From positions 1-8,131 of the forward strand of contig JAWXUT010000079.1 in assembly GCA_044426075.1 (NCBI GenBank): a DNA stretch of 8,131 nt. The letters are read 5' to 3'. Below, in pieces: positions 1-5,980 of the stretch. Position 1 is the stretch's first letter, and each line of letters opens with the position of its first letter. The position numbers were made by a program, and so were the translations under genes. The DNA comes from JAWXUT01 sp044426075 (lineage in GTDB: Bacteria > Bacillota > Clostridia > Christensenellales > DTU072). The notes under the pieces are model-generated. The model was not told where the DNA came from and searched no databases. It saw only the letters and a list, made by a program, of their open reading frames with translations.

Positions 1-16
1 ATATATCGGTGCTATT

Positions 17-74
17 GCTAGATTTATCTAGCCAAATGCTTGCATTTGTAGATTTGTCAACTTGTTGATAAATC
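17..74. repeat. Three consecutive inverted repeats (hairpin array)
   Basis: Three inverted repeats follow one another, each centred on TT. GCTAGAT-TT-ATCTAGC lies at 17-32 (7-bp perfect arms). CAAATGC-TT-GCATTTG lies at 33-48 (7-bp perfect arms), directly abutting the first. The third, at 51-74, has 11-bp arms with a single G/T mismatch (GATTTGTCAAC / GTTGATAAATC). As plus-strand RNA the second and third would form hairpins capped by CUUG tetraloops, one closed by the favourable G-C pair. The arms differ in sequence, so this is not one repeated unit. It could be a structured RNA, a 3' end of something lying to the left, or a protein-binding array; function unknown. Confidence 0.6.
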
Positions 75-182
75 AATAGTACGTAGAATATAAGTAATAG
101 TGAATAGTGAAGAAGTTGAGAACCCGTAAAGGGTTGATTATATGATTTATCCGTGGCATCAACAACGGCGTTTTATATAATT

Positions 183-191
183 TTATCCACA
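183..191 (+). promoter_or_regulatory. DnaA-box-like 9-mer
   Basis: TTATCCACA is an exact match to the consensus DnaA box and sits in AT-rich intergenic DNA. A weaker look-alike (TTATCCGTG, two mismatches) lies at 148-156. No dnaA, dnaN, rpmH or other origin-linked gene is present, so an origin is not supported. One such 9-mer can occur by chance in AT-rich DNA. Confidence 0.2.
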
Positions 192-213
192 ATTTGTTGT
201 TTTTTATTTAATT

Positions 214-792
214 CTAATCTAATTCATCTAATGTCAATTTAAATGGTGGAATGAAGTGCTCTAAAAAGTAAGTTACTTCTGGGAGTGGGTTTACTAGTAT
301 TGAGTCTAAAATTGTGCGCTCGGCTTTTTTGAATTCGGTGTTGCCAGACTTCAGTTCTTCAATACATTTTATATATGCGGCTAAACGGTCGGCGGCTTTT
401 GCTAAACGCGCTTCATAACTATCCATATCTGGTGATATCAAGGGGGCATATTTAGCTTGCATATCTTTTGGCAAGGTTGTTAATAGCCTTTTGTTGGCGC
501 TGTCTTCTAACTTCTTGTAGGCAGTTTTAATTTCTGCGTTGTTATATTTAATTGGGGTTGGAAGGTCGCCAGTTATAACTTCACTTGTCTCGTGAAAAAC
601 TGCTAGCGTGGTGCAAAGGTTTGCATCAGCTGTTCCATTAAAATAAACATTGTTAATTATAGCAAGTGCGTGTGCAATTTGTGCAACTTGCGCGCTGTGC
701 TCCATTACATTTTCTTTGGTTGTTGAACGCATTAAACTCCATCTTTCAATTAGTTTCATACGATTTAAATATGCAAAAAAACTCTTACTCAT
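214..792 (-). CDS. yfbR: HD-domain 5'-deoxynucleotidase, YfbR type
   Basis: This 192-residue protein matches the E. coli YfbR family closely over its full length. Shared features include the N-terminal SFFAYLNRMKLIERWSLMR block, the ENVMEHS histidine box (His32), the SEVITGDLPTPIKY block (residues 70-83), and the second-half LAKAADRLAAY box with Asp135. The family is a cytosolic metal-dependent phosphohydrolase that removes phosphate from deoxyribonucleoside 5'-monophosphates. One oddity is that the HD dyad itself reads His67-Glu68 (FHETSEV), where E. coli has His-Asp. The DNA codon is GAG, so the protein has Glu at a metal-ligand position. The start overlaps the stop of the preceding gene by one base (TAATG) with a weak GGTG site upstream, suggesting translational coupling. 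It is the last gene of an apparent phosphate-transport operon. The family call is firm; activity with Glu is inferred from conservation of all the other motifs. Confidence 0.93.
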   Translation of the reverse strand: MSKSFFAYLNRMKLIERWSLMRSTTKENVMEHSAQVAQIAHALAIINNVYFNGTADANLCTTLAVFHETSEVITGDLPTPIKYNNAEIKTAYKKLEDSANKRLLTTLPKDMQAKYAPLISPDMDSYEARLAKAADRLAAYIKCIEELKSGNTEFKKAERTILDSILVNPLPEVTYFLEHFIPPFKLTLDELD

Positions 793-1400
793 TACATTTT
801 CACCATAATATCCAATAAACTATCCATAGCTTGATCAGATATATCTGCGGTTTGGTTCAAGTGACGATAAATTTCACGATACTTGAAAATTTTCTTGTGA
901 TCGTCACACTCAAATAACAACGCAAGTGCGCGCATTGTCATATCTCCAACCTTGTTTTCCATACCCTTTACACAAATTGCCTCATCGCGGCTTATTGCTT
1001 GATGATGCTCTATATTGCTGACGGCAAGAGTTATATGCTCACACATTTCTGTAAGTGTTGCAGATATTTCACACATCTCTTTATCGGGCACAATGTTGAA
1101 AAATTTAATCTCATCTACTGTTGTTTTGGCGTAGTCTAAAATTTCGTCGAGTTGGCTAGATAACCTAAACAAATCCTCACGATCAAATGGCGTGATAAAT
1201 GTCTTGTTTAGTTGGTCGATAAGTACTCTGCGTATCATATCTCCTTCGTGCTCTGCCTTGATAACGGCATCCGCATCGGCTTGATCATTGCTTTTGCAGT
1301 AGTCAGTTAGCAGTTGCATACCCTTAGTCATTATTTCTGCTTGCTTAATTAGCAATTCAAAAAAATCGGGGGTATGTTGTTTTTTAAATCTAAATTTCAT
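792..1400 (-). CDS. DUF47 / PhoU-like accessory protein of PiT transporter
   Basis: This 202-residue, mostly helical cytosolic protein belongs to the DUF47 (PhoU-related) family. Diagnostic parts are the early FFELLIKQAEIM helix, the charged EHEGDMIRRVLIDQLNKTF stretch, the family hallmark ITPFDREDLFRLSSQLDEILD (about residues 69-89), and the C-terminal KYREIYRHLNQTADISDQ helix. Members almost always sit next to a PiT phosphate permease and are thought to control it or to bind metal clusters through E/D-rich motifs, as PhoU does. Here it follows the permease by 15 bases, with a GGAG site 7 bases before its ATG inside that gap, and it overlaps the next gene by one base. Length is normal for the family. 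Its role as regulator of the neighbouring permease is inferred from context. Confidence 0.93.
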   Translation of the reverse strand: MKFRFKKQHTPDFFELLIKQAEIMTKGMQLLTDYCKSNDQADADAVIKAEHEGDMIRRVLIDQLNKTFITPFDREDLFRLSSQLDEILDYAKTTVDEIKFFNIVPDKEMCEISATLTEMCEHITLAVSNIEHHQAISRDEAICVKGMENKVGDMTMRALALLFECDDHKKIFKYREIYRHLNQTADISDQAMDSLLDIMVKM

Positions 1401-1415
1401 ATTAAAACTCCAATT

Positions 1416-2444
1416 TTATATTCCCATTATTAGTTTGCCTATTATAAGATATAATAGCGCGGATACAAGTCCAGATACTGGCAGTGTTATGAGCCAGCTG
1501 CGTACAATTCTAAAAGAGGTGTTCCAGTTTACTCTGCGGAACCGCTCCGATGCGCCTACACCCATAATTGAACTGGATAGTACTTGACCAGTACTTACTG
1601 CAATGCCGCATTCTGTTGCAACAACCATAACCAAACTGGTTGTAAATTGTGCAGCTACTGCGTGTTCATCTTGCAGTTTAAATATCTTTCTGCCAACTGT
1701 ATTTACAACGCTCGTGCCGCCAAACAGCAAACCAAATGTAAGTGCTAAAGCAAAGCATATGGTTACCCAAAGAGGGGGTACGGAGTAACTAGATAGCCCT
1801 AATGCGAACATCATCATAAATATGCCCAGTGATTTTTGGCTGTTGTTACTTGCAAATCCAGCCGATAATACAACTAAGTTAAAGCGCTCAATTGCAATCA
1901 TCAATTTGTTTAGTTTTCGGGGTGCACGCTTTGCCATTTTATGTAGCAAGCGCATAATAATAAACCCTAACACAAGCCCTATTGTAGGGGCAAGAAATAC
2001 CATTAGCACTATATTTACAAGCACATAATCTGTCCATTTTACTGCACTAAATCCAAATGCTGCAATGGCTGCACCAATTATTCCACCCAGTAAGGTGTGA
2101 GAAATGCTGTTAGGCAACTTCATTCTGTATGCAACTGCCGCCCAAATCATAGCACCTAAAAGCCCGCTAAACATAAAAGCAAATGCTTGTTTAGTGCTTA
2201 CATCCGCAAAGGCATCAGAAAAAATCAAGTTTTCACTTATGTTGCTAGCAACGGCAGCGTTACCTAAATAAAGCACGGCAATTGGAGTGATAAATTTTGT
2301 TATGGCGCCAACTATAAGCGCGGTACGGGGCTTTACTGCACGAGTTGCAACAGTTGTAGCTATGGCAATTGCACCGTCATTCACACCCATATAAAAGGTG
2401 TATAACAATATTAATATGAAAATTACAATCCCAAACGCTTCCAA
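1416..2444 (-). CDS. pit: PiT-family inorganic phosphate (or related anion) permease
   Basis: This integral membrane protein of about 342 residues has roughly nine to ten hydrophobic segments. PiT hallmarks are the N-terminal GVNDGAIAIATTVATRAV motif (from residue 20), LPNSISHTLLGG (about 110-121), and the C-terminal STGQVLSSSIMGVGASERFRRVNW block. The family imports phosphate (often as a metal-phosphate complex) with H+ or Na+. The second signature is divergent: it reads ASNNSQKSLG (198-207) where typical members have H-G-x-N-D-A-Q-K-x-x-G, so the acidic residue is Asn and the His is gone. Start choice: the longest frame begins at GTG 2453, but that codon overlaps the AGGAG site (2453-2457). 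The TTG at 2442-2444 lies 8 bases after the site and fits much better. It is the first gene of the operon and is followed by the DUF47 partner. Phosphate as substrate is likely but not certain, given the altered motif. Confidence 0.9.
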   Translation of the reverse strand: MEAFGIVIFILILLYTFYMGVNDGAIAIATTVATRAVKPRTALIVGAITKFITPIAVLYLGNAAVASNISENLIFSDAFADVSTKQAFAFMFSGLLGAMIWAAVAYRMKLPNSISHTLLGGIIGAAIAAFGFSAVKWTDYVLVNIVLMVFLAPTIGLVLGFIIMRLLHKMAKRAPRKLNKLMIAIERFNLVVLSAGFASNNSQKSLGIFMMMFALGLSSYSVPPLWVTICFALALTFGLLFGGTSVVNTVGRKIFKLQDEHAVAAQFTTSLVMVVATECGIAVSTGQVLSSSIMGVGASERFRRVNWNTSFRIVRSWLITLPVSGLVSALLYLIIGKLIMGI

Positions 2445-2452
2445 ATGTGCCA

Positions 2453-2457
2453 CTCCT
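2453..2457 (-). promoter_or_regulatory. Ribosome binding site that decides the permease start
   Basis: On the minus strand AGGAG (preceded by AAG) lies 8 bases before TTG at 2442-2444. The alternative GTG start at 2451-2453 shares its first G with this site and so has no usable spacing. The TTG start removes only three residues (M-A-H). Confidence 0.7.
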
Positions 2458-2469
2458 CTTAATTAGTAA

Positions 2470-2498
2470 AGTATACTACATATTCGCAAAATAAGCAA
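2470..2498 (-). promoter_or_regulatory. Sigma-A type promoter for the phosphate operon
   Basis: Minus-strand TTGCTT (2493-2498), a 17-base spacer, and TATACT (2470-2475). The start of transcription would fall near 2463, giving a very short leader before the ribosome site. The -10 is near consensus and the -35 keeps TTG. No Pho-box-like repeat was recognised. Confidence 0.6.
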
Positions 2499-2542
2499 TA
2501 GCAAACAGACTAAATTTTTAGTAAATATTAAAAAAGTTTCAT

Positions 2543-2575
2543 AAAAAAGACCTAATTGAATAAATCAAAAAGGTC
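2543..2575 (-). terminator. Rho-independent terminator of the 546-residue membrane protein gene
   Basis: On the minus strand GACCT pairs with AGGTC, followed inwards by a TT/TT internal loop and TTGA/TCAA, with loop TTTAT. The hairpin is followed directly by six T residues (plus-strand AAAAAA at 2543-2548). It lies 18 bases past the stop codon of the gene at 2594-4234 and isolates that gene from the phosphate operon promoter. Confidence 0.75.
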
Positions 2576-2593
2576 AATTTATAATTTTTCATT

Positions 2594-4234
2594 TTACTTG
2601 ACTTTATATTTAACAAAGAACATATGATACATATTGTTGATACGATCTTTAGCGCTTTCTAAATGTGATACGTGAGGTATAGGAATATATCCGGACCTAT
2701 CTAAAGTATGGTCATAACGAATAAAGTTTCTGTTAATATGCACGCTGATTACTTTTTTATGGCAAGTAATTTTGCAGAACAAATGTCTGTTTATAAATAC
2801 ATCATCGCAATCGTAACCTTTTTTAATAGTCATATTGCCGCTTTCAAAAAACTCACAAAGGCTGCTGTAAATATACAAGCATTCTTTATTCATATCAACA
2901 GTGTTAAGCCCGTCTTTAAAAGGACTTTTGCGTTTTGCAATGCGGATGCGTTTAGCAAGAAGATAGGTTGGAAATGCGGTAAATAACACAATAAGCAAAA
3001 ATAGGGAAGCGATTGTTGTATAAATATTTGTGTTAAGAGCAGCTATAATGGATCCTAAAACTGGAATGCCAGAACCCACTGTTCCGTAAATATCGCCAGC
3101 ATAAATTTCAGCAGATTGCAAAGTTGTATCGCCCAAATCGTAGTAATAAATCATCATATAGGCGTCAACAATAGTAACTCCGTCATCGCCATAAACTAGT
3201 TCAAGATATCCGCTATTATAAATGGCAAAAACTGTTTCGGAAGTGGGGCTAACGTACTCTTCTTCCTCGGAAACCGTCCAAAGTTTGTATGCAAATATAT
3301 CGCCTTGCACAAGGTTATTTTCAGCAGAATTAAACGCAGTAACAGCATACAATGTGTTAGCGCTCAAGTTATAAGAGAACACATCATCTTCAGTTGAGGT
3401 GGCCGATTCGCCTTCATATAACACATATCCCATATCAATATAATATGGAAGATAAAGTGCACAACACACTACAATCAATAATATTATGCTTACAAGCAAG
3501 CCGCAAGCGGGATAAATAACCCTAACTTGCTCGTTTTTATTGCCCATACCATAACCGTGCCTACGTACAGCCAAAGCTATAAATATAGGTGCAATCAAAA
3601 AGAGTGCAACGCATATTATTATAGATATTACACTCATTACAACACTGCCACAAAGCAAATTGTATACGTAACCCAAAACTGGAATTGAAACGTAAGTATC
3701 TTTAGCAATCGTTCCAACCATAGCATCGTAACGAACAATTTCGCCTACAATAGCGTTTTCTCCATTTAAATCTGTACTGCTAACAGTAGCATATCTGTAG
3801 TTGTCTGAAACCGCAAAAGAGGTTATAATGCGTAGTTCTAGTTCGCTAGAAACCAAAATATTGGTTTCGCTATCAAAAGTTTCAACATAATATAGTGCAG
3901 CCTCACCAACTTGCAAGTTGTTTATTGCTGGGTCATACGCTCTAACATAAACCAAAGAGCCGGAAGTCAAATAATCATTTGATTCGCCCATATAAGCTGT
4001 TGCATAGTAACCTTGATATAAATCTTGGTCATAAGTTGTGCCGTCATCATTATCAACAATAACCGTTTCAAGATAATTGCTGTAAATTGGGGTTAAAGGC
4101 AATATGCCAAATAAAAGCATACTTAAAAATATTGCAAAAAACAATATCCAGAAAATGCCAACAAATACGACAGAACTGGCTACTCTTTTAAATTCATCTT
4201 TTTTGTGGGCTTGTTTGTAAAAAACCGCTTTCAT
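2594..4234 (-). CDS. Membrane protein with two tandem signal-peptidase-like (catalytically degenerate) domains
   Basis: The protein has 546 residues with four likely membrane helices (about 20-45, 193-223, 241-263, 404-427). They give two large outside domains (about 46-192 and 264-403), a short basic inner loop, and a cytosolic C-terminal domain (about 428-546). The outside domains look like tandem copies. Each has a SGSLVYVRAYDPAINNLQVGE-like strand block (residues 91-111; second copy 291-312, NTLYAVTAFNSAENNLVQGD) and ends in a G-T-x/IPVLG motif (184-188 and 390-394) before a membrane helix. This layout resembles SipW/archaeal-type signal peptidase I. However, the catalytic Ser-Met-x-Pro box is absent, and the T-H-R box reads IITSF (136-140), so peptidase activity is unlikely. 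The C-terminal domain (YIPIPHVSHLESAKDR region, 516-531) may be a divergent form of a domain found attached to other clostridial membrane proteins; this is tentative. The ATG is preceded by GGAAGG at 9 bases. It is monocistronic, with its own promoters and terminator. Function unknown. Confidence 0.85.
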   Translation of the reverse strand: MKAVFYKQAHKKDEFKRVASSVVFVGIFWILFFAIFLSMLLFGILPLTPIYSNYLETVIVDNDDGTTYDQDLYQGYYATAYMGESNDYLTSGSLVYVRAYDPAINNLQVGEAALYYVETFDSETNILVSSELELRIITSFAVSDNYRYATVSSTDLNGENAIVGEIVRYDAMVGTIAKDTYVSIPVLGYVYNLLCGSVVMSVISIIICVALFLIAPIFIALAVRRHGYGMGNKNEQVRVIYPACGLLVSIILLIVVCCALYLPYYIDMGYVLYEGESATSTEDDVFSYNLSANTLYAVTAFNSAENNLVQGDIFAYKLWTVSEEEEYVSPTSETVFAIYNSGYLELVYGDDGVTIVDAYMMIYYYDLGDTTLQSAEIYAGDIYGTVGSGIPVLGSIIAALNTNIYTTIASLFLLIVLFTAFPTYLLAKRIRIAKRKSPFKDGLNTVDMNKECLYIYSSLCEFFESGNMTIKKGYDCDDVFINRHLFCKITCHKKVISVHINRNFIRYDHTLDRSGYIPIPHVSHLESAKDRINNMYHMFFVKYKVK

Positions 4235-4273
4235 ATAATTACACCTTCCACTCCTAAAGTACTATACCCTAAC

Positions 4274-4302
4274 ATTATAAACCAAAATCACAAATAATTC
4301 AA
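4274..4302 (-). promoter_or_regulatory. Proximal sigma-A promoter (P1) of the 546-residue membrane protein
   Basis: Minus-strand TTGAAT (4297-4302), 17-base spacer, perfect TATAAT (4274-4279). Transcription would start near 4267, about 33 bases before the ATG. Confidence 0.7.
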
Positions 4303-4342
4303 TACATTTTTCAATAATAATGATATTTTATTTTAAATCTTT

Positions 4343-4372
4343 ATTATAGTAGAAATTAAGTTTTGTGTTCAA
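4343..4372 (-). promoter_or_regulatory. Distal sigma-A promoter candidate (P2) of the same gene
   Basis: Minus-strand TTGAAC (4367-4372), 18-base spacer, perfect TATAAT (4343-4348). A short tandem repeat AACTGCA-AACTGCA-ACTG (plus strand 4371-4388) overlaps and extends just upstream of the -35 element, where an activator or repressor could bind. The rest of 4303-4420 shows nothing else recognisable. Confidence 0.5.
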
Positions 4373-4420
4373 CTGCAAACTGCAACTGTAAAGAAGCAAG
4401 TATTTTTGTCATATATCATT

Positions 4421-4454
4421 AAAAAAGGCACCCAAATTGTAACAATTGGGTGCC
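4421..4454 (-). terminator. Strong Rho-independent terminator after the LOG-like gene
   Basis: GGCACCCAA pairs with TTGGGTGCC (9 bp, GC-rich), with a further TTG/CAA continuation across a single-A bulge and a small loop. In the leftward direction it is followed by six T residues (plus AAAAAA 4421-4426). It lies 19 bases past the stop codon of the gene ending at 4474. The opposite side has no T-run, so it appears one-directional. Confidence 0.9.
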
Positions 4455-4473
4455 TAAATTGATATGTTGTGGT

Positions 4474-5046
4474 TTAACCAAGGGTGTCTTTTATCCCTTC
4501 AAAATAAGTGTCATATTTATCTAGATAATTTGCAAAGAGGTCGGTAAGTTCTTCTGCAGAAGTTATACCAAACACTTTATCTTCTGGAATGCTAGGGTAT
4601 CTAACACGATTATCCATTTTTGTGTCTGCAACTTTGCTGCTCCAGCCGTCACAATTTTTGTATGCAATCATCATACGTTTAAGTGTCCACGCGCTGCTCA
4701 TTTCGCAAAGAGTTCCGCATCCGCCACCAACTGCTACAACAGCACTTGCGTTGGCAACAATTATGTTTCTGTAAAAATCAAGCCCAGTTGGAATTGAGAT
4801 ATCAATATATTCGTTACAAATGTTTGCGTCAAAAGAGGGTATAATGCCAATAACATCACCTTCGCGATACTTTTCGGACGCGTGCGCACCCATTGATGCG
4901 GCTTTCATAACAGCGCCACCGCCACCGCACTGCAATCTATAGCCTAAATCTATAATTTTTTTGCCAGTGTCGTAAGCCAATTGCAATTTATTGCTTCCTT
5001 CTTCAACAGAAGCATCGCCCAATACGGCAATAATTTTTCTTCTCAT
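4474..5046 (-). CDS. LOG/SLOG-family nucleotide-binding protein (TIGR00725-like)
   Basis: This 190-residue cytosolic Rossmann-type protein is related to the lysine-decarboxylase-like / LOG superfamily. Visible motifs are the first strand KIIAVLGDASV (4-14), the glycine loop CGGGGAVMKAASMGAHAS (40-57), GIIPSFDANICNEYIDISIPTG (67-88), the arginine-containing FYRNIIVANASAVVAVGG block, and GGGCGTLCE (107-115). The last corresponds to the P-G-G-x-G-T-x-x-E signature of LOG proteins. The leading Pro is replaced by Gly, which points to the TIGR00725-like branch rather than true cytokinin-nucleotide phosphoribohydrolases. About 30 residues after the signature (about 128-158) form an extra polar insert, unlike the shortest members. 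The start has AGGAG 6 bases upstream. It has its own promoter and a strong terminator, though read-through from the upstream hydrolase gene is possible. Binding of a nucleotide or nucleotide-like ligand is likely; the reaction is unknown. Confidence 0.85.
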   Translation of the reverse strand: MRRKIIAVLGDASVEEGSNKLQLAYDTGKKIIDLGYRLQCGGGGAVMKAASMGAHASEKYREGDVIGIIPSFDANICNEYIDISIPTGLDFYRNIIVANASAVVAVGGGCGTLCEMSSAWTLKRMMIAYKNCDGWSSKVADTKMDNRVRYPSIPEDKVFGITSAEELTDLFANYLDKYDTYFEGIKDTLG

Positions 5047-5073
5047 ATATTACTCCTATTATTTAGTATGATA

Positions 5074-5102
5074 ATTATACCATAAAATTTACATAATTAC
5101 AA
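5074..5102 (-). promoter_or_regulatory. Promoter of the LOG-like gene
   Basis: Minus-strand TTGTAA (5097-5102), 17-base spacer, perfect TATAAT (5074-5079) with an extended -10 TG dinucleotide (TGGTATAAT). It lies within the 94-base gap behind the amidohydrolase gene, where no terminator hairpin was seen. Confidence 0.65.
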
Positions 5103-5140
5103 TATGCATAGGGAGTATTTTTTGTGAAGAGTAGCAAAAC

Positions 5141-5950
5141 TTACTTGTTTGATATGTTGAAAAAGTTATATGCGTTGGTGTAAAATATCTTGTCTAAATC
5201 CTCTTCGCTAAGGCCAAGTGACTCAAGGGTGGCGATATCTTCTGCATATCCCCATAACGGATAATCGGTGCCAAACATAAATCTATCAACGCCCATAAGG
5301 TCAATTATATCTTTAATTTGTGCCTTTGACATAAAGCGCATAGAGCTACTTGTGTCAAAATAAACATTTGGAATATCCTTGTAGCAAGCCACTTTATCCC
5401 ACTCAGAATATCCGCCAAAATGGGCTGCAATAAAGCGCAAGTGTGGGAATTCTTTTACAATCTCTGCCATTAAGTTTGGGTTACTAAATGAACCCCTACG
5501 GTCACCCGTATGCACTAATATTGGCATATCTGCATCAATAAGACTAAATAATTTATGGCCTCTTGCTCCAGTTAATTTAAACCTTTGGCAGTCGGGATGA
5601 AGCTTTATTCCGCATAGTCCCATAGCCTTAACACGGGCTATTTCTGCACGAATTTCTGCCTCTTGCATATCTGGGTGCAATGTTGCAAATGCAATAAATT
5701 TTGGTTCATTTTTTGCACTGTCGCAAATAAAATTATTTATACTTTCAACTTGTTGCACAGCGGTTGCAACTGAGTTAACTACTACATATTCAACATTATA
5801 ACCTTGCCCGAGAGTGAGGAGGTGAGCGGGCGTTCCTTTTGCGTTGTTTTCTGGCACATTGTAAAAGTGAGCTATATTGCAAACTGCTTTATGTGCGATT
5901 TTTTCTGGATAAATGTGTGCGTGAATATCTATTATGCGTCTATTTTCCAT
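5141..5950 (-). CDS. Amidohydrolase-2 family metal-dependent hydrolase
   Basis: This 269-residue TIM-barrel enzyme belongs to the amidohydrolase-related (PF04909-type) family. Metal-site motifs are in the expected order: DIHAH (His10, His12) on strand 1, GIKLHPD (Lys116, His118), ILVHTGD (His147), FIAAHFGG (His177), and FGTDYP (Asp229). The typical C-terminal I-F-x-x-N-A-x-x-F ending (255-264) is also present. Such enzymes hydrolyse or decarboxylate small, often aromatic or cyclic, substrates in the cytosol. The substrate cannot be told from sequence, and no pathway gene accompanies it. Length and termini look complete. A consensus AGGAGGT site (5958-5964) lies 7 bases before the ATG. It has its own promoter and is transcribed divergently from the large surface-protein gene. 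It may be co-transcribed with the LOG-like gene 94 bases downstream. Confidence 0.9.
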   Translation of the reverse strand: MENRRIIDIHAHIYPEKIAHKAVCNIAHFYNVPENNAKGTPAHLLTLGQGYNVEYVVVNSVATAVQQVESINNFICDSAKNEPKFIAFATLHPDMQEAEIRAEIARVKAMGLCGIKLHPDCQRFKLTGARGHKLFSLIDADMPILVHTGDRRGSFSNPNLMAEIVKEFPHLRFIAAHFGGYSEWDKVACYKDIPNVYFDTSSSMRFMSKAQIKDIIDLMGVDRFMFGTDYPLWGYAEDIATLESLGLSEEDLDKIFYTNAYNFFNISNK

Positions 5951-5980
5951 TTTAACTACCTCCTAATGAATTGTTAATTG

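Larger units (their letters stand above)
1..213. other. Intergenic region without a convincing gene
   Basis: No supported coding region is seen in either strand. The stretch holds three back-to-back inverted repeats (17-74), a run of short repeats around 90-112 (AATAGTGAATAGTGAA), a small hairpin AACCC-GTAAA-GGGTT at 121-135, and a DnaA-box-like 9-mer at 183-191. It lies downstream of the leftward yfbR-like gene, where a terminator would be expected, but none of the hairpins is followed by a T-run in the leftward direction. The operon's end is therefore not clearly visible inside the window. Confidence 0.6.

Noticed and set aside
3..68. Open plus-strand frame entering from the left edge
   Set aside because: Only about 21 codons, overlaps the hairpin array, and shows no recognisable protein ending.
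121..135. AACCC-GTAAA-GGGTT hairpin as operon terminator
   Set aside because: Five-bp stem with no T-run on either side.
142..180. 12-codon plus-strand reading frame (MIYPWHQQRRFI) with an AGGG site 8 bases upstream
   Set aside because: Too short to support without conservation; no promoter or target gene for a leader peptide.
1603..2028. Two plus-strand open frames opposite the permease
   Set aside because: Antisense shadows of a recognised transporter.
2708..2986. 92-codon plus-strand open frame
   Set aside because: Antisense to the conserved C-terminal domain of the membrane protein; no ribosome site or family resemblance.
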